From assembly GCA_007844125.1 (NCBI GenBank), contig CM017556.1:77290456-77354455 (forward strand): a stretch of DNA of 64,000 nucleotides. The letters are read 5' to 3'. The notes under the pieces were generated by a model. The model was not told the DNA's origin and did not search any database. It was given only the letters and a program-made list of their open reading frames with translations. Of the stretch, positions 34,973 to 47,148 are shown in pieces. Both the position numbers and the translations under genes were made by a program. Positions within the stretch are counted from its first letter, which is position 1, and every line of letters begins with the position of its first letter. This stretch comes from Sinonovacula constricta. Lineage: Eukaryota > Mollusca > Bivalvia > Cardiida > Solecurtidae.

Positions 34973-37407
34973 TCAAAAGATTTTTCCTAACATTGTAAAA
35001 ATAAATTCTGGTTTCAGTTGTTTTGTAGAAGATTGTTGTTTACATTTACATGTCATCATTTAAAATTCACACCGGTATTGCGTGTGAATACTCGTCAAAT
35101 ATGGTTTTAAATCATTCAAGAAAACTGATTCTCCAACAATATTCTGCCTGATTTAATAGTCTTATTTATATAACTGGATTTAACAGTATCAAATACAACA
35201 CATGTATTTATGCATACAAATGTTTTCATATAGCGATTTCTTTTCATGAAAACCATAAAAATTATAAGTTATCGATTACTTTCGAAACAAGTGTCTTTTA
35301 TTTACCACACAATTTAAAAACCTTATTGTGCAGTTACATTAATGATTTAAACCCCGTTGTAGCGATACTACATTAAATGCGAACATTTCATTATCCTGTG
35401 GCTCGGAAGCCAACTGCATGTTCATTCATTAATCTTTTTACGATGTAAATTAAAGGCCGAACGGGCTTTTCATTATTTGTTGTCGGATAGCAATTTGTCA
35501 AGTTGTCTACTTTTTGCATAACTTTGTGTGGGCGTTCTTTCGAGAGCTGCTCGTAACATGTCATCTTCAACAAACGATAGCCCCTCAATGAAACTTTAAC
35601 CTAGAGGATGAAATTATTTTATCCGGATCCAGAAAAACTATGTTACTCATTTTCTAATAAAGAGATATTCATGTTGACATTTGACAATATTGTGTTTTGG
35701 GCAAATCACATAATCATTACAGTTTAATTTTCACTGTGCCATTCATCGCATAATTTATCTTTTATTCTATGATCCAACCCCTTAACTACGGAGTCACATA
35801 AATTAAGAAAAATATAGAAAGATCCGAGCGTTATTTATCGAAATATTTAAACAAATAAATTGCAAAGTGCATAATGAAATTTGCTTCGATATTTTTTTGC
35901 TGTGTGTAATATTGTTTGTCAGTTAACTAATAACTGATAAATTGATGCATTGTCCCGTTTGGATGTGAAACAACGACATTTTGTATTTGTTAACATGATA
36001 CTATTTTTTTTAAATAATGCATTTCTTTTTCTACAATAGTTTATTCATGTCCTACAAAGTGGCAATAGAAAAGTGTTTAAGACCAGATTTCAAGTTACGA
36101 TATCGATATATTATGTCTCTCGTATAATACACTAGTAACCCTTTTAATATTTAACTATTTTAAGTTTTGACTATGAGTAGTTATCATGTTTTTCCGATTT
36201 ACCATTTACTATTTATAAGCAAAAATGAATATATTAATTTATTATTAAATCAAAACCGAATGAAGGGACATACAATTATTTATGATTTTCTTCATATAAA
36301 CTACGAACAATTTATATTATGCGTTTACAGCATTCGGTTTACGAAAACAAATAGCAAATGGGTAATTTCTTTGCATAGCAAATGTTCTATTTTATGTAAC
36401 AAAAATTAAAATGTGAAAGATAAAGGAATAATAGGATTATGGGACAACTAATGGCACATTAAATATTAATAGGGAAAATGTGTTATGAGGAGCAGATATC
36501 TATATTTCTATTAATTCTTCCGTGAATCTACGAAAGGCAACGACTATATAGACTGTGTCATTAACACTCATCACTTAGTTTGAGGCGATCTTACAAGAGA
36601 CATATCCAGCTCTAACCTTCAAGAGCTTCTTAGAGAAGTTTATTAGTACTGAGATACCGTTTTTTAAACGATAGCTTTAAATCACCAATACGACGTTGAA
36701 ATAAGTGAATTTAAATAGTTTTTGCTAGGATAATGCCAATAAACCCAGTTGTTCATTATGTATGAGAGGCCCTGAGACAATATCATGAATACACAACCCA
36801 ATTGCAGATTTTTAATTCAGGATCTTATTAACTCCCTGTATGTTTAAATATAGCCCACATATTATCAAAGTCGCAGCGACACAATTATAAATAGTTGAAG
36901 CAAAAGAAAACGCCGCCGTTGATGTCCCCAGATAAACGTGTGAAATTAACCTCAGCGCATCAAATACCTGATGAAAGAGTGCTCACAAGAATGTTTTCGT
37001 GTCGATTTAAATTGAATATGTTGTATTATTTAAATGTTTTCAGATAATAAGTTAAAAACATCAATAGACTAAATAATAACATTGATGTTCGTTGCAACTA
37101 TAAATATGAATGTGCTTTAATTCGTCTTCCTAACAGTAAACCAACAGAGTACTTACAATTATTATGCGTCTGATCGACAAAAGAAGGAACTTTAAATTGT
37201 TTAGCAGATAAAGCTGTGTATTCTATTGACTTAATCTCAATGTCAATAAATAAAGTCATGTACCATTCATTCGTGCTGTTTGCATTCACAATTAACAGCT
37301 TATCCAACGTTAACCAACGTCATCACGTGCATGTAGTACTAAAATAACTTCAAAAGCTTAGAGAATCATGCAAGCTGGGCATTAGACGCCTTGCAATATG
37401 AAAGTTG
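34973..37407. other. unassigned AT-rich DNA
   Basis: Frames at 35391-35588 (-), 36167-36409 (+) and 37098-37307 (-) lack recognisable features. No repeat of note. Confidence 0.5.
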
Positions 37408-37628
37408 GTTACTAGTTATCTTTATTCGTCACGTATGATTTCAATTAGTTAAAACGTTTGAAAAGTTTTAATCAACGCATATGTTATTAAAATCAATGCG
37501 TGTGCAATGTCGCAAATCGTAAAAGTAATATTATCACACATTGCCAAACATACATTTTATTTTGTGGTATATATGAGTTAGAGATCATTCCTAGACGTGT
37601 ACTTTAATAAAGTCAATGTGTTTTCATA
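37408..37628 (+). repeat. diverged repeat pair, member 2
   Basis: Patchy same-orientation match to 16337-16525 (AGTTATCTTT, CGTCACG, ATTTCAATTAG, GTGCAATG, CTTTAATAAAGTCA). The identity of the element is unknown. Confidence 0.4.
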
Positions 37629-38330
37629 AATGAAGCTACTAAAACAATTAGTTTATAAGAAAACAATACTAAATATATGATTTAGGTGATATGTCATTTA
37701 GATGCAGTGTAAACTATTTTAAACAGAAAATATATATATATATATTTCTGGATTAAAATCAAGACAATATCAGTTAAAATATAAGTATCTTTATAGATAG
37801 TTTGAATTTAATCTTGCATTTCACATTTCAAAATAAATAAATAAAATTAAATTCTGAGTTTGGTCTCACGATTCACAACAAGTCAGGGTGCAACGCAATT
37901 AATGTCTATCGACTTAATTGACTGCAGGAAAGGCTCCTGACAACGTGTCGAACCATCTAATTTTTAATTATTCACACGGATTAAACATTTATCAATCAAA
38001 TCAAAACACAAGCTTCTGTCTTGGCACTAATGCTGTTATCGCATGAAATGCAGGTTCTATTCTCCTAACAGAAACGATGGTTGCGTGGGTTTACTGTTAG
38101 ACAAAAACAAGTAGAGTGTATATGTAATAACTGAAGTTGGGCGACGATGCTGTTTTACATGACACCCACAGATTGCAGTTGTTCTACCCTGTCAGCTCAG
38201 GAGTAAGGTCGTTAGGGCATTAAAGATATATCATTAAATAACTATGTATTATTAGCCCTGTAAATAGTTTGCTGCCTGGCATAATTATGCAGTGGCATTT
38301 CAAATAAGTGGGCCAATATCTATATCACTT
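37629..38330. other. unassigned AT-rich DNA
   Basis: Contains a short AT run at about 37732-37746 and nothing else I recognise. Confidence 0.5.
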
Positions 38331-38993
38331 TCCGACCCGGGGCCAAAAAGTCGTATAGATATAAAGTCCGCATTTTGGGCAATTTGATTGGCTGCTAGAG
38401 CAGGGCCAAAAGGTCATATAGATTTTAGCTGAAATGGCGGCAATCTTGTATTTTTGTCGATTGAAGATACTTTTGCTGGAAATGTTCAAACCGTAAACCA
38501 GTTCGAGACCATTTGACAACATGAAATAATTTTTAACAATATGGTGGTATGTAAGTTTCAACCTTACGTGCCGATAGCCACAGATTTGGGATTTTCATGA
38601 CAGTGAAATTTAGATGCACACAAAAAAACGACAGCAGACGATAGCACTCAGTCGATAAACGCTGTTAAAGAGGTACATCGTAAACACATACATTTATGAT
38701 ATTTGAAGATATGTCGTGAGGAGAACATATGCTGGAGTTGATGGCTAACGACAATTAAGAATTAGAACGATTGAGTGAATGTCAGGCAGATCAAATCATC
38801 GCCTAACTGGAAGAAATCCAACATTTAGTCTCTGCACCCCACCCACCATTTGAAGTTGAACGTTTCCAGAATATTTCAAAGGAAGATTGTGAATCCTTCA
38901 TTAAAAACAATTAAAATCCTGTTGTTTTAAAACATTTAAAACGAAACTAAATTAGATTATAAATAGTTATTTAATGAAATAGTCAATAAATAT
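38331..38993 (+). pseudogene. possible decayed transposon with a small broken frame
   Basis: The region is less AT-rich at its left end and contains two 20 bp words with the form GGCCAAAA(A/G)GTC(G/A)TATAGAT about 63 bp apart (38341 and 38404). From an ATG at 38729 a single frame of 61 codons runs without frameshift to 38914. It is broken by two internal TAA codons, each one C-to-T change from CAA: MLELMAND, ELERLSECQADQIIA, then LEEIQHLVSAPHPPFEVERF and QNISKEDCESFIKNN. The last part loosely recalls the start of Crypton-type or DUF3504 proteins in invertebrates, but that is speculation. No other coding part was found. Confidence 0.3.
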
Positions 38994-39102
38994 GTGATTT
39001 GATATAGGCCATGTTATTTGTCTTCGGGACAGTCGTATTGGACTTCGGCCTTCGGCCAATACGAATGCCCTCGGGCAAATAACAGGGCCTATATCAAATC
39101 AC
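38994..39102. repeat. 109 bp near-perfect palindrome
   Basis: The left arm GTGATTTGATATAGGCC, one mismatch, TGTTATTTG, then a diverged 12 bp stretch and CGTATTGG. The right arm is its reverse complement ending CCTATATCAAATCAC. The arms are about 54 bp with the centre in a CTTCGGCC repeat. This is probably a foldback element or MITE. It directly abuts the TG microsatellite. Confidence 0.92.
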
Positions 39103-39105
39103 TTA

Positions 39106-39184
<79 letters not shown>
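39106..39184 (+). repeat. (TG)n microsatellite
   Basis: A TG run of about 79 bp interrupted once by TTTG near 39118. It starts 3 bp after the palindrome. Confidence 0.98.
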
Positions 39185-39186
<2 letters not shown>

Positions 39187-39774
39187 AAACAGAAAATGTT
39201 GGTAACAAAATATGCGAGATATAGGCTATAACTCCTCGATCATGAGAGCCACTATATAATCTTTATAATGGTTATCCTGCTGCACATTATTTACGCGGAA
39301 CACAGTTTAGCTTCTAAAATGTTATATTGCTACCTTGAGCCACAAAATAGTACTTAAATTCGGAAAGAAAATCATATATAAAGCAAAGACTATGATTTGT
39401 CTTTAAAACTGCGATAAAAAGACGTGTAACAAATGTCTAAAAATATTTGCAGTCTTGTATCTTTTGTTCGTTATAGACAGCTTTGTATAATGCACCTGCT
39501 CAGCAGCTACAAGGTGATTCAAAAATAAGCCTAAATTCACCACATTATAGCAATAATACTACCAAAGGAGAAATAACGACGAATACAAATGTCTCTAATT
39601 TAATATTATAAGAGGTATTAAGTAATCTTTCAAATTCATCAGAACGGTTATTATACGAACATTGATTTATCAAGTACAAAGATTCAGAATATTAACGAAC
39701 GCTGCCCATAGTTTCTTTCGATCGTGTACCTGTCAGAAATAAAAATAAAAATTGACGAATTAAAAATATAGCTT
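39185..39774. other. unassigned AT-rich DNA
   Basis: No feature recognised. Confidence 0.5.
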
Positions 39775-39995
39775 CTTGTTTTTGGGGCCCTCTACAAATC
39801 AGGTTTAAGCACCCCAGCCGGTTCATTTGCCGACTAACCGTTCCAAGGCGTTAACTGCTGGTCGTTTTTCTTCTTGCACGTTATGTTTTGTCTCAGTGTT
39901 TTTTCTCACGTTTATATTTATCCTGTTTGCTTTTTGTCTAGAGATACTTAAGATTTAAATTTTGTGGGGTTTTTTCTAAGACTTTTTTCTTGTTT
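39775..39995 (+). repeat. R-A, 5'-truncated copy
   Basis: GGGGCCCTCTACAAATCAGG, TTTAAGCACCCCAGCCGG, TTTGCCGACTAACCGTTCC, AAGGCGTTAACTGCTGG and the usual T-rich and CCTGTTTGC blocks. The start lies inside the core, so it is 5'-truncated. The 3' end is diverged. Confidence 0.8.
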
Positions 39996-41156
39996 GCCTG
40001 TTATATAAGTAATCGCCACTCTGCATTGTAATCGTTACTGTTACTTGATTCTGGGAAGGGCACAGGTGTAGTCATCTTGTGCAGATATGGAAGAAATCCT
40101 ACGACTCGAATCTTTATATTGTTGTTAATCTTGTTACAACACAATCGCGTTTGCCTTCAGAATCTTTATAATTCTGTGCTGCTGTTTTAGTAATAACTTT
40201 ACTGTTTTCAAAACTTACAGTATACTGTAATTTCTTTGCAATAAAATTGCATTTTTACGTTTGCATAAAAATACTTCGCATTTTGCTTCTTATTAAGCAT
40301 AAACCTACTCGCTTGGGAGTCTGTGTCAGGCAAAATGTCAGATCTTGAAGACAAAATTGTTGATGATAACTCATCATGCAGACAGAAAAGGAATATGCCC
40401 CCTTACAGTTAAATTGACGTTTCTTGTGAACAGAGATGTCATTTTTTTACTAATTATATTTGCAGTTTCTTTGAAAATCAGATTTAAAATAGTTTTTTTT
40501 TCTGTATGAATTAAGGTAAACGACACAATATGCAAGAAATTAATGCCTTTCCTTCTTTTGGTTTTTTGACAAAGCTTGATCTGTAAGGTGCGTTGTCTAG
40601 TTTTAAGGCAAACTGCTGCGCACTCTTTACCTTTGACTTTTTTTTGTATCACGTGACTAGTATGATTTTTTAGCATTGTCCTTTCATGTTTACCAACTAA
40701 ATAAACTCCAGCAATATCCTTAAATCAAGTAGTTTTATACTTATCAAAAATTTAAATGAAACCAATTCGAGCGAGGTCAATGTATAAAGACAAACCCTTA
40801 AATATTAGGCTTAACGCCCTACTACCTACAGGTAACAAATATAATTTTGGCAGCTAACACTTAGCGGATAGTTATTAGGCTAAATGGTTAACATTTCTCA
40901 AGTTAGTTATATTCTTGAATTTAATGCATAAAATTGTCAATTAAATATAGAATCAGAACTGCTATGGTAAAGATCACTAAATAAAGATCTATAAAGTATT
41001 CATTTACTTCTTTTTCAAAACGTTAGTCTATTTTATTTTAGAAGACTCTTAAAAGAATGTGATGTTATGTGAAATATAATAGATAATCTAAAGCGCTATT
41101 TACGTTTATTATCCAAGATTACACAACTTTATCAATTATTTCGAGTTAATTATATA
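39996..41156. other. unassigned AT-rich DNA
   Basis: A 100-codon minus frame (40374-40676) is Lys/Arg/Thr-rich without recognisable motifs. No support for a gene. Confidence 0.5.
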
Positions 41157-41452
41157 AGCTGTTACTCCCGACGCAGGTGTTTACTGTTAGTTGTTTCACT
41201 TTGATGGGATCTTTCAATTTATGCTGTTTGTTTGATTGAAAAAATCTTCAGGTAGTGCGAGGTTAGGGCTCTCCACAAACCAGGTTTAGGCACACCAGTT
41301 TTTCTTTTTGTCGACTGACATTTCCAAGGTGGTAACTGTTTGTTTGTTTTGTGTGTGTGTGTGTTATGTTTTGCCTTTGTCTAGAGGTAGATTAGATTTA
41401 AATATGCTAATGGTAATTCTTGTAGGACCTTCCTTTATTTACCTATTTTAGC
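41157..41452 (+). repeat. R-A, nearly full-length copy
   Basis: Starts ACTCCCGACGCAGG, TTTACTGTTAGTTGTTTC and keeps CTTCAGGTAGTGCGAGG, CTCCACAAACCAGG, a decayed hairpin 1 (CAGTTTTTC...GTCGACTG), TTCCAAGGTGGTAACTG, GTTTTGCCTTTGTCTAGAGG, and the 3' end GTAGGACCTTCC-TTTATTTACCTATT. Confidence 0.8.
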
Positions 41453-44034
41453 ATCCAAAACGATGTGCTGACACTTAAATGAACCAGTTTTAAGTGAGAT
41501 ATTGAGACGGTAAACAAGTCATTTGTCTATCAACAATTATAATTTAGGTATTAATTACACTCATATATCGAAGAAATTTATAGACCTGTCATATTGACCG
41601 GAATGCCACTGCATGCTAACTGTCATATTCAATACATTCTCGAAAGACAACTTGAAATAAATTACATGAAAATTTCTTTCATCGAAGATACATATTTGAG
41701 TAATTGAAATAAATACATATAGATGTGGATTAATATTTATTTCAGCGATTTGCCCTTCATTAATTTAATTCTAAATGCATCAAATTGCCGTTGATTTATC
41801 AGTGCGGGGGTTATGTCAGTTTAAGTCGTATCTGTAATACTTCCTAATTGCAAATGATTTTGATCCTGCATTCATATCAAAATTGATTTTAAATCACTTG
41901 CCTTTTAATTATATGTATAATAGATAGGTGAGCTGGATAGATAGGTAAGATAAAACTTTGCAGATGAAGGTTCATTCAATTAAAAAGACAGCCTTGAGAC
42001 GATTTGTTGTTAAGGGTTTGCTACCATAAAACTATAGACTACTAATTGCCAAATAAATTATGGCCACGTCTTAATAGCGTACTTTCAAAACATGGCACGT
42101 TCAGGTGTTGTAGATTGTTACAGTGACAAAAGTCTCCCTGCTTGTAGAAACGAATCACATACAAAAGTATAATTAACTAAAACTGTCAAAATTATTATCG
42201 TACACAGCTCCATGTCCAGGGTGATATTTGCTGTTGTTTTGACCCTAAGAGAAGTCCATAGCTAAAAGCAAGTTTGATATAGAGAGCACAGGTCAGGTAT
42301 GAATCTGAAAAAATATAGTATGCAAGCAACCTTTTTGTTTGGGTCGTCTAAAGCTATGTTTTAGACACTGCTACAACAGCTTTTTGCGAAATTAATATTA
42401 ACTAAAAAACTTAAATAAAGCTACAACTTTATAGTCTGGCAGGATTTCCTGCCTATCAAAAGCTTTTTTCAGAAAACTATGCATACTTTTAACATGATTT
42501 TGCTTTAGAATAAAAAGATAAAGTGATGCATGACCATCTTAAAGTTGTCTACCCTCATTTGCTAAAGCAGTAAAGAGCCCGATATTTGAAAAAAAAATAT
42601 TTTAATTTTGCTTGAGGCATTAATGTCATATGATCTCTACTTTCCGATTGTTTCTTCTGCCATTTCTGTTTCAGACGACGGCAAAAGTTTCATTCCCTTA
42701 GGAATTTGCTGCTTGATTTCCATTTCTTGATAAAAACATAGGAACAACTGCTGGACATGTACACACCATAAAGTGACGACGCTTCAGCTGTACGATTTTA
42801 AGAGAAAGAATTTTAAAGTTGAAGCTGCTTTGAATATTTCTGTCTGAAATTGCAGTGAGTAAATAATATTAGAATTAATTGCTTATTTAGTGCTTTGAAA
42901 TGATCGTTTATGGTGGGAAAATAACTGTCACGATTTCTTCGAAGTTTCAGATACTTGATAAGAAATTTCAAAAAAGAATAATAATGGTTAAGTTTCTCTC
43001 AATCTTATTTATATTTTGTATTTGTAATTTTGCATTGTTTTATTTATACGAATTGCGTAGCACCTGCCAATGTATGTTTGAACATGAGAATAATTCACAT
43101 ATAGATTTTCATTATTAAAGTATAACAGTTCGCGCTTTATCTATTGGAATTTTGAACGACTTAACTTACTTCAATTAAAATTATAACACATATATTTTAG
43201 ACACATTGTTTAAATTATCCAAAATATTTTTAAACACGTGTTTATCCAAAATAAAAGAAAAACAACTTTGACAATAATTATAAGCTTTCATTATGCCAGT
43301 ACGTGAATAAATAAGAAAATGACAAGTTTGAGTGAAATTTGGTAAAACTGTATAGAAAACGGTTTTATTTATTTATTTATTTATGTACTACAAATTTAGT
43401 TTATGTTTCAACAAATTGTTATATTCTTCATAAAACATTTTCTATTTATGTATGCGGTAAAATGCGCAGATGGTAAGAAAGCAGTTATGTTTGCTTCGTG
43501 TTTGTTGCTTTAGTTACCAATGCAATTACTTGTCACGATTTGCTCAGATTATTCTTATTTTAGTTTATGTACCTTTAGTTTGGAAGTTAAATTATTTTAA
43601 CATAATAATATATGTGGAACTTATAAATATTTAATTAGACTCAGAACAAAATTACCGGGTTATTATCAATAATTACGATATTGTAAACATGTACTTTTTA
43701 AACACTTACTTTACTTTTCAAAAAAAAAGAATTATGGGTACTTGTGAAAGGTGAAAACTGATTGTGTCGTTAAATATCGCGTCGTTAGACCTTTTCCCAA
43801 TACTGTTTGTCCCTATTTGTTATCTGGAAATGTATTTTCCTCGCTAAAATTTGCTAACTATAAAATTACAATAAAAGGCGAATTCTTGAATCTTTCCTTC
43901 AAGTATATTTGCTACCATAGAATTAACTGACGCATTAAATGTATTGTCTTTTTTTAAATGGTATTAATTTTGATTAAACAACATTATAAGTTTCAGAATA
44001 ATTGTAGAACGCAATGACACATAAAATTGACATT
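41453..44034. other. unassigned AT-rich DNA
   Basis: A 72-codon frame (42900-43118) contains a hydrophobic stretch (MVKFLSILFIFCICNFALFY) like a signal anchor, but no partner exon or conserved motif. A (TTTA)n run lies near 43364-43383. Nothing else. Confidence 0.45.
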
Positions 44035-44242
44035 GGAGCGCAACACAAACCAGGTTAAAGCACACCAGTTGGTCCTTTGGCCGACTGACCGTTCCAATGC
44101 AGTAACTGATGGTTTTTCTTTTTGTGTTATGTCTCGACTCTGTGTTTTTGTCACATTTACATTTACCCTGTTTGCCTTTGTCTATAGATAGATAAAATTT
44201 AAATATCTGTGGAAATTTTTACATGAGCTTTTCTTATTTATC
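44035..44242 (+). repeat. R-A, 5'-truncated copy
   Basis: GGAGCGCAACACAAACCAGG, GCACACCAGTTGGTCC, GGCCGACTGACCGTTCC, AATGCAGTAACTGATGG, CATTTACATTTACCCTG, TTTGCCTTTGTCTATAG, AATATCTGTGGAAATTTTT and a 3' end ..CTTATTTATCTAT. Hairpin 1 keeps a G-T wobble form. Confidence 0.8.
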
Positions 44243-46545
44243 TATAAACGGGATTGAAACAGTTAAGTATGTAGATATTTATCTTCCCAAAAGTTCTAAA
44301 ACCCTTAAGTTACAAAAGATATCGTCGAGGCAGATAAAAAAACGATGTTAATTTTAAATCGAAAACAAATATTAGAGGTAAAATTCGGGAATCAGTGTAG
44401 GTTGTTTGATGGAAGTATTTTGCTTAATTTAATTAATTAATTAACATTAATGCAAGCTGACGATTTGAAATATTAATCTCATTTGAAGAAAATGCATAAC
44501 GAATTCGAACATATATATTTTTGTATATAGCGATGTGGTGTCATGGGATCATTAGAAATCGTAATAAAACTGTGTTCAAGGCTTTTGTTTGATTATTAGT
44601 GCCAAATGCTGAATTTAAAATATATCTTTAAGAAGTAATCTATCACATATGTAGATAGCAAAAATAATATCGGTTTCTTGACGATAATGGAAAAGGTTGT
44701 GTACATTTATTATTTGTATGAAAAAGGTGAGTTATTTGAAAAGTTTACTTTGAACAAATGCAGCTCTCTTATGTACAAAAGCCAAATAAATGTAATAAAA
44801 TTGAAAACAAAACATTTCTTCCAGAAAGGGAGGACAAGTAAAATAATAAGATTATTTAATTTGCTGCACTTTACATGAAAGCAGACAATGCCAAGAACAA
44901 AGAAACTGTGCACAATATTTGTAAAAATAATAGACATTCTCTTTGGCCTACGTTATGATCATAAACAATAAAATCTTATTTATATATCTGATACAAGTAA
45001 TAAAATTCTCTTATACTGAATTTCAACATCTGTAAATATCCTTTAATATACTTTGGGCTATTGCATTTTAACTGTAACATTTAAACAATTACTATTTGAA
45101 ATGTTTTTGTTCTGTCAATAAGCTCTCTAGAGAAAAAATAAAAGATGGTCGAATAAACTTTGGGTTTTAAGCAAGTTGGCGTGCGGTAATAACAAAGATG
45201 AATTTCATTCCCATAAGTGTCGATATATCCGTAAAAAAGAGTCACTTTAGAAAATATAACCATCCTTCTTTTAAAGGTTATCTACTATGAATATACAGAT
45301 GTTGCCCAGGGGAAATAGATATAATATCTATACAAACCAGTTTTACATACAGAAATACGACTAACACTGTTCGAAAAAGGCACCAGTTTTAACGTCTACA
45401 TTTTCTACATTAACAATTTGCCTTTGATGTGTTATATACGTTGTTATTGTTATAACAATGATAAAAAATATAACAAGGTTCTATGAGTATTGCAACGTAT
45501 ATTAAATTCAAAAAAAATGTAGGCAGAAAATAAAGTTTTCTCAATTTATATAAGACATTAATGCGACAAATAGTAAGGCCGTAAAGTGTACGAAATTCAT
45601 GATCACCAAACGTTGATAATAAAAGTAGCCTTTAAAATTGACGTGTATAGCCCAGTATTTTACACTTAGTTCAGTCTTATTAGTATCTTTTTCAAATAAC
45701 CTTTGTATTTTGTAAGAAAAATTGTAAATTGATACTGTAATATACATAAATGCAAGTTTGTCAAACTGTGTCGCGCCATGGCCCCATCGGAAAAAAACGC
45801 TCTTGAAATGTCGTTAAATATGTCAGTGATTGTAACGTCATTTTCTGATAGTTCTTAATTTTGTCCACAAACTATTTCACCCTGATTCATTATGTAGTTA
45901 AGCAAAAGCCCGTAAAACCAATACTGTTTGGGGAATATGAACAAGTGTATCTTTAACCATGTTAATGTGTGTATTCATGTGTTTACAGCCGTTGACAATG
46001 ATATCAGATAAAGATGATATAAGCGTATTAAAGACCTGGTTACTATAGGTCATATGACATATTGACTTTCATTCTTAAGTGTGAAATATTATTCACATAA
46101 AATATATTTTGCAATGTCTTAAAGCTGAGTCCATAAACTGTCGTCATGTAATATACATTTTAGCATATTCTAGTTCTATGCACATGTTTTAAATTATACC
46201 ACATCGCAAATTTTAATGCGCTACAATCGCTTATGATATGCCATGTTATTCGTTTCACAGACTACGCCAAATAAAAGGAATGCAAACAATGCCACGAATT
46301 GAACGCGCAAAATCCAACATTTTTACGAAAATAACAAGTTACCATCAGCTAATATGACGATAGGTGGTCATTTTTTTATAGTCATTGTACAGACGCTTTA
46401 TGTTTTAGAGGACTCCATGCGCATGCGTTGTGTAACAGAGCTTCAAACTTTGGGTTTTATTAGTAATTTATTTTTGTTTAGGTACAATAATCTTAAATTA
46501 AATAAGATAAAAAGACAAACAAGAATTACCACAGTCATTAAAGAC
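44243..46545. other. unassigned AT-rich DNA
   Basis: Short frames at 44678-44937, 45081-45263 and 45541-45747 have no domain. No repeat of note. Confidence 0.5.
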
Positions 46546-46752
46546 TGAACAATCTCAAAGACATATGAGGTAAATGTAAAAGTGACAGAAAACACAAAGA
46601 CGAGATATAACACACAAACAGAAAAACCAACAGTAACCGCCCGATCAGTCGTCAAAAGGATCGACGGGGATATTTAAAGCTGATTTGACGAGCGCTTTAT
46701 CCTCACACTTCCTGCAGGTTTTTCTTCCAAACAGAGTAACTAAAAATAACAA
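46546..46752 (-). repeat. R-A copy, both ends incomplete
   Basis: The reverse complement has TTTGGAAGAAAAACC, TGCAGGAAGTGTGAGGATAA, AGCGCTCGTC, a decayed hairpin, GCGGTTACTGTTGGTTTTTC, TGTTATATCTCGTCTTTGTG, GTCACTTTTACATTTACC. It lacks the final ATAGGACC end. It lies about 70 bp before the SINE at 46822. Confidence 0.7.
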
Positions 46753-46821
46753 ATCAAAGTGAACACCTTTCTAAGTTTCATTCATTAATCTTTTTACCTT
46801 AGGGATCCTTTCATTTTTTTA

Positions 46822-47148
46822 ATCCGGACCTGGTAGCGCAATCGGTAGAGCGTCGGCTCCAGGTACGGGAGACCCCGGATTCGATCCCGGTCCGCGACAT
46901 ACCAAAGTCGTTAAAAATGGTAGTGGTATAGCTCCCTTGCTAACGCTCAAGCAAATATAAGGGTAGTTCCACGACTGGTTGGCCCCGTGTCAGGATAAAG
47001 TGACTGGGTGTGGTATCATGCCAGGTGTTCACGGCATGCTATACACAGTGAAGGCAGCACTATATCTGCTTCAAGTGGACACTGTCTCAAGATAACTGAA
47101 ATACTGTTGGTAGCGCGATAAAGCCAATAAACAAACAAACAAACAATA
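46822..47148 (+). mobile_element. tRNA-derived SINE, V-SINE/RUDI-like
   Basis: A tRNA-like head (46824-46900) is followed by a GC-richer body: GGTAGTGGTATAGCTCCCT, AACGCTCAAGCAAATATAAG, GGTAGTTCCACGACTGG, TTGGCCCCGTGTCAGGATAA, AGTGACTGGGTGTGGTATCA, TGAAGGCAGCACTATA. It ends GATAAAGCCAATAAAC with a (CAAA)n tail (47129-47146). This body and tail are of the type described for V-SINE/RUDI elements of molluscs; the family name is from memory. It is transcribed by RNA polymerase III and mobilised by a partner LINE. Head and tail are both present, so the copy looks full-length. Confidence 0.8.
46824..46900 (+). other. tRNA-like promoter head of the SINE
   Basis: Acceptor-like arms CCGGACC and GGTCCGC pair at six of seven positions. 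TGGTAGCGCAATCGGTAGAG is an A box and D-arm. CCCGGATTCGATCCCGG holds the B box GGATTCGATCC and a T-arm-like stem with one mismatch. No clean anticodon arm is visible, so it is a SINE promoter and not a tRNA gene. Confidence 0.8.

Noticed and set aside
38729..38914. Reassigned genetic code (TAA read as Gln)
   Set aside because: The region is repeat-like and the other protein-like segments in the window do not use internal TAA. Ordinary pseudogene decay explains it.
46824..46900. Genuine tRNA gene
   Set aside because: No clean anticodon arm, a mismatched acceptor and a SINE body attached directly downstream.
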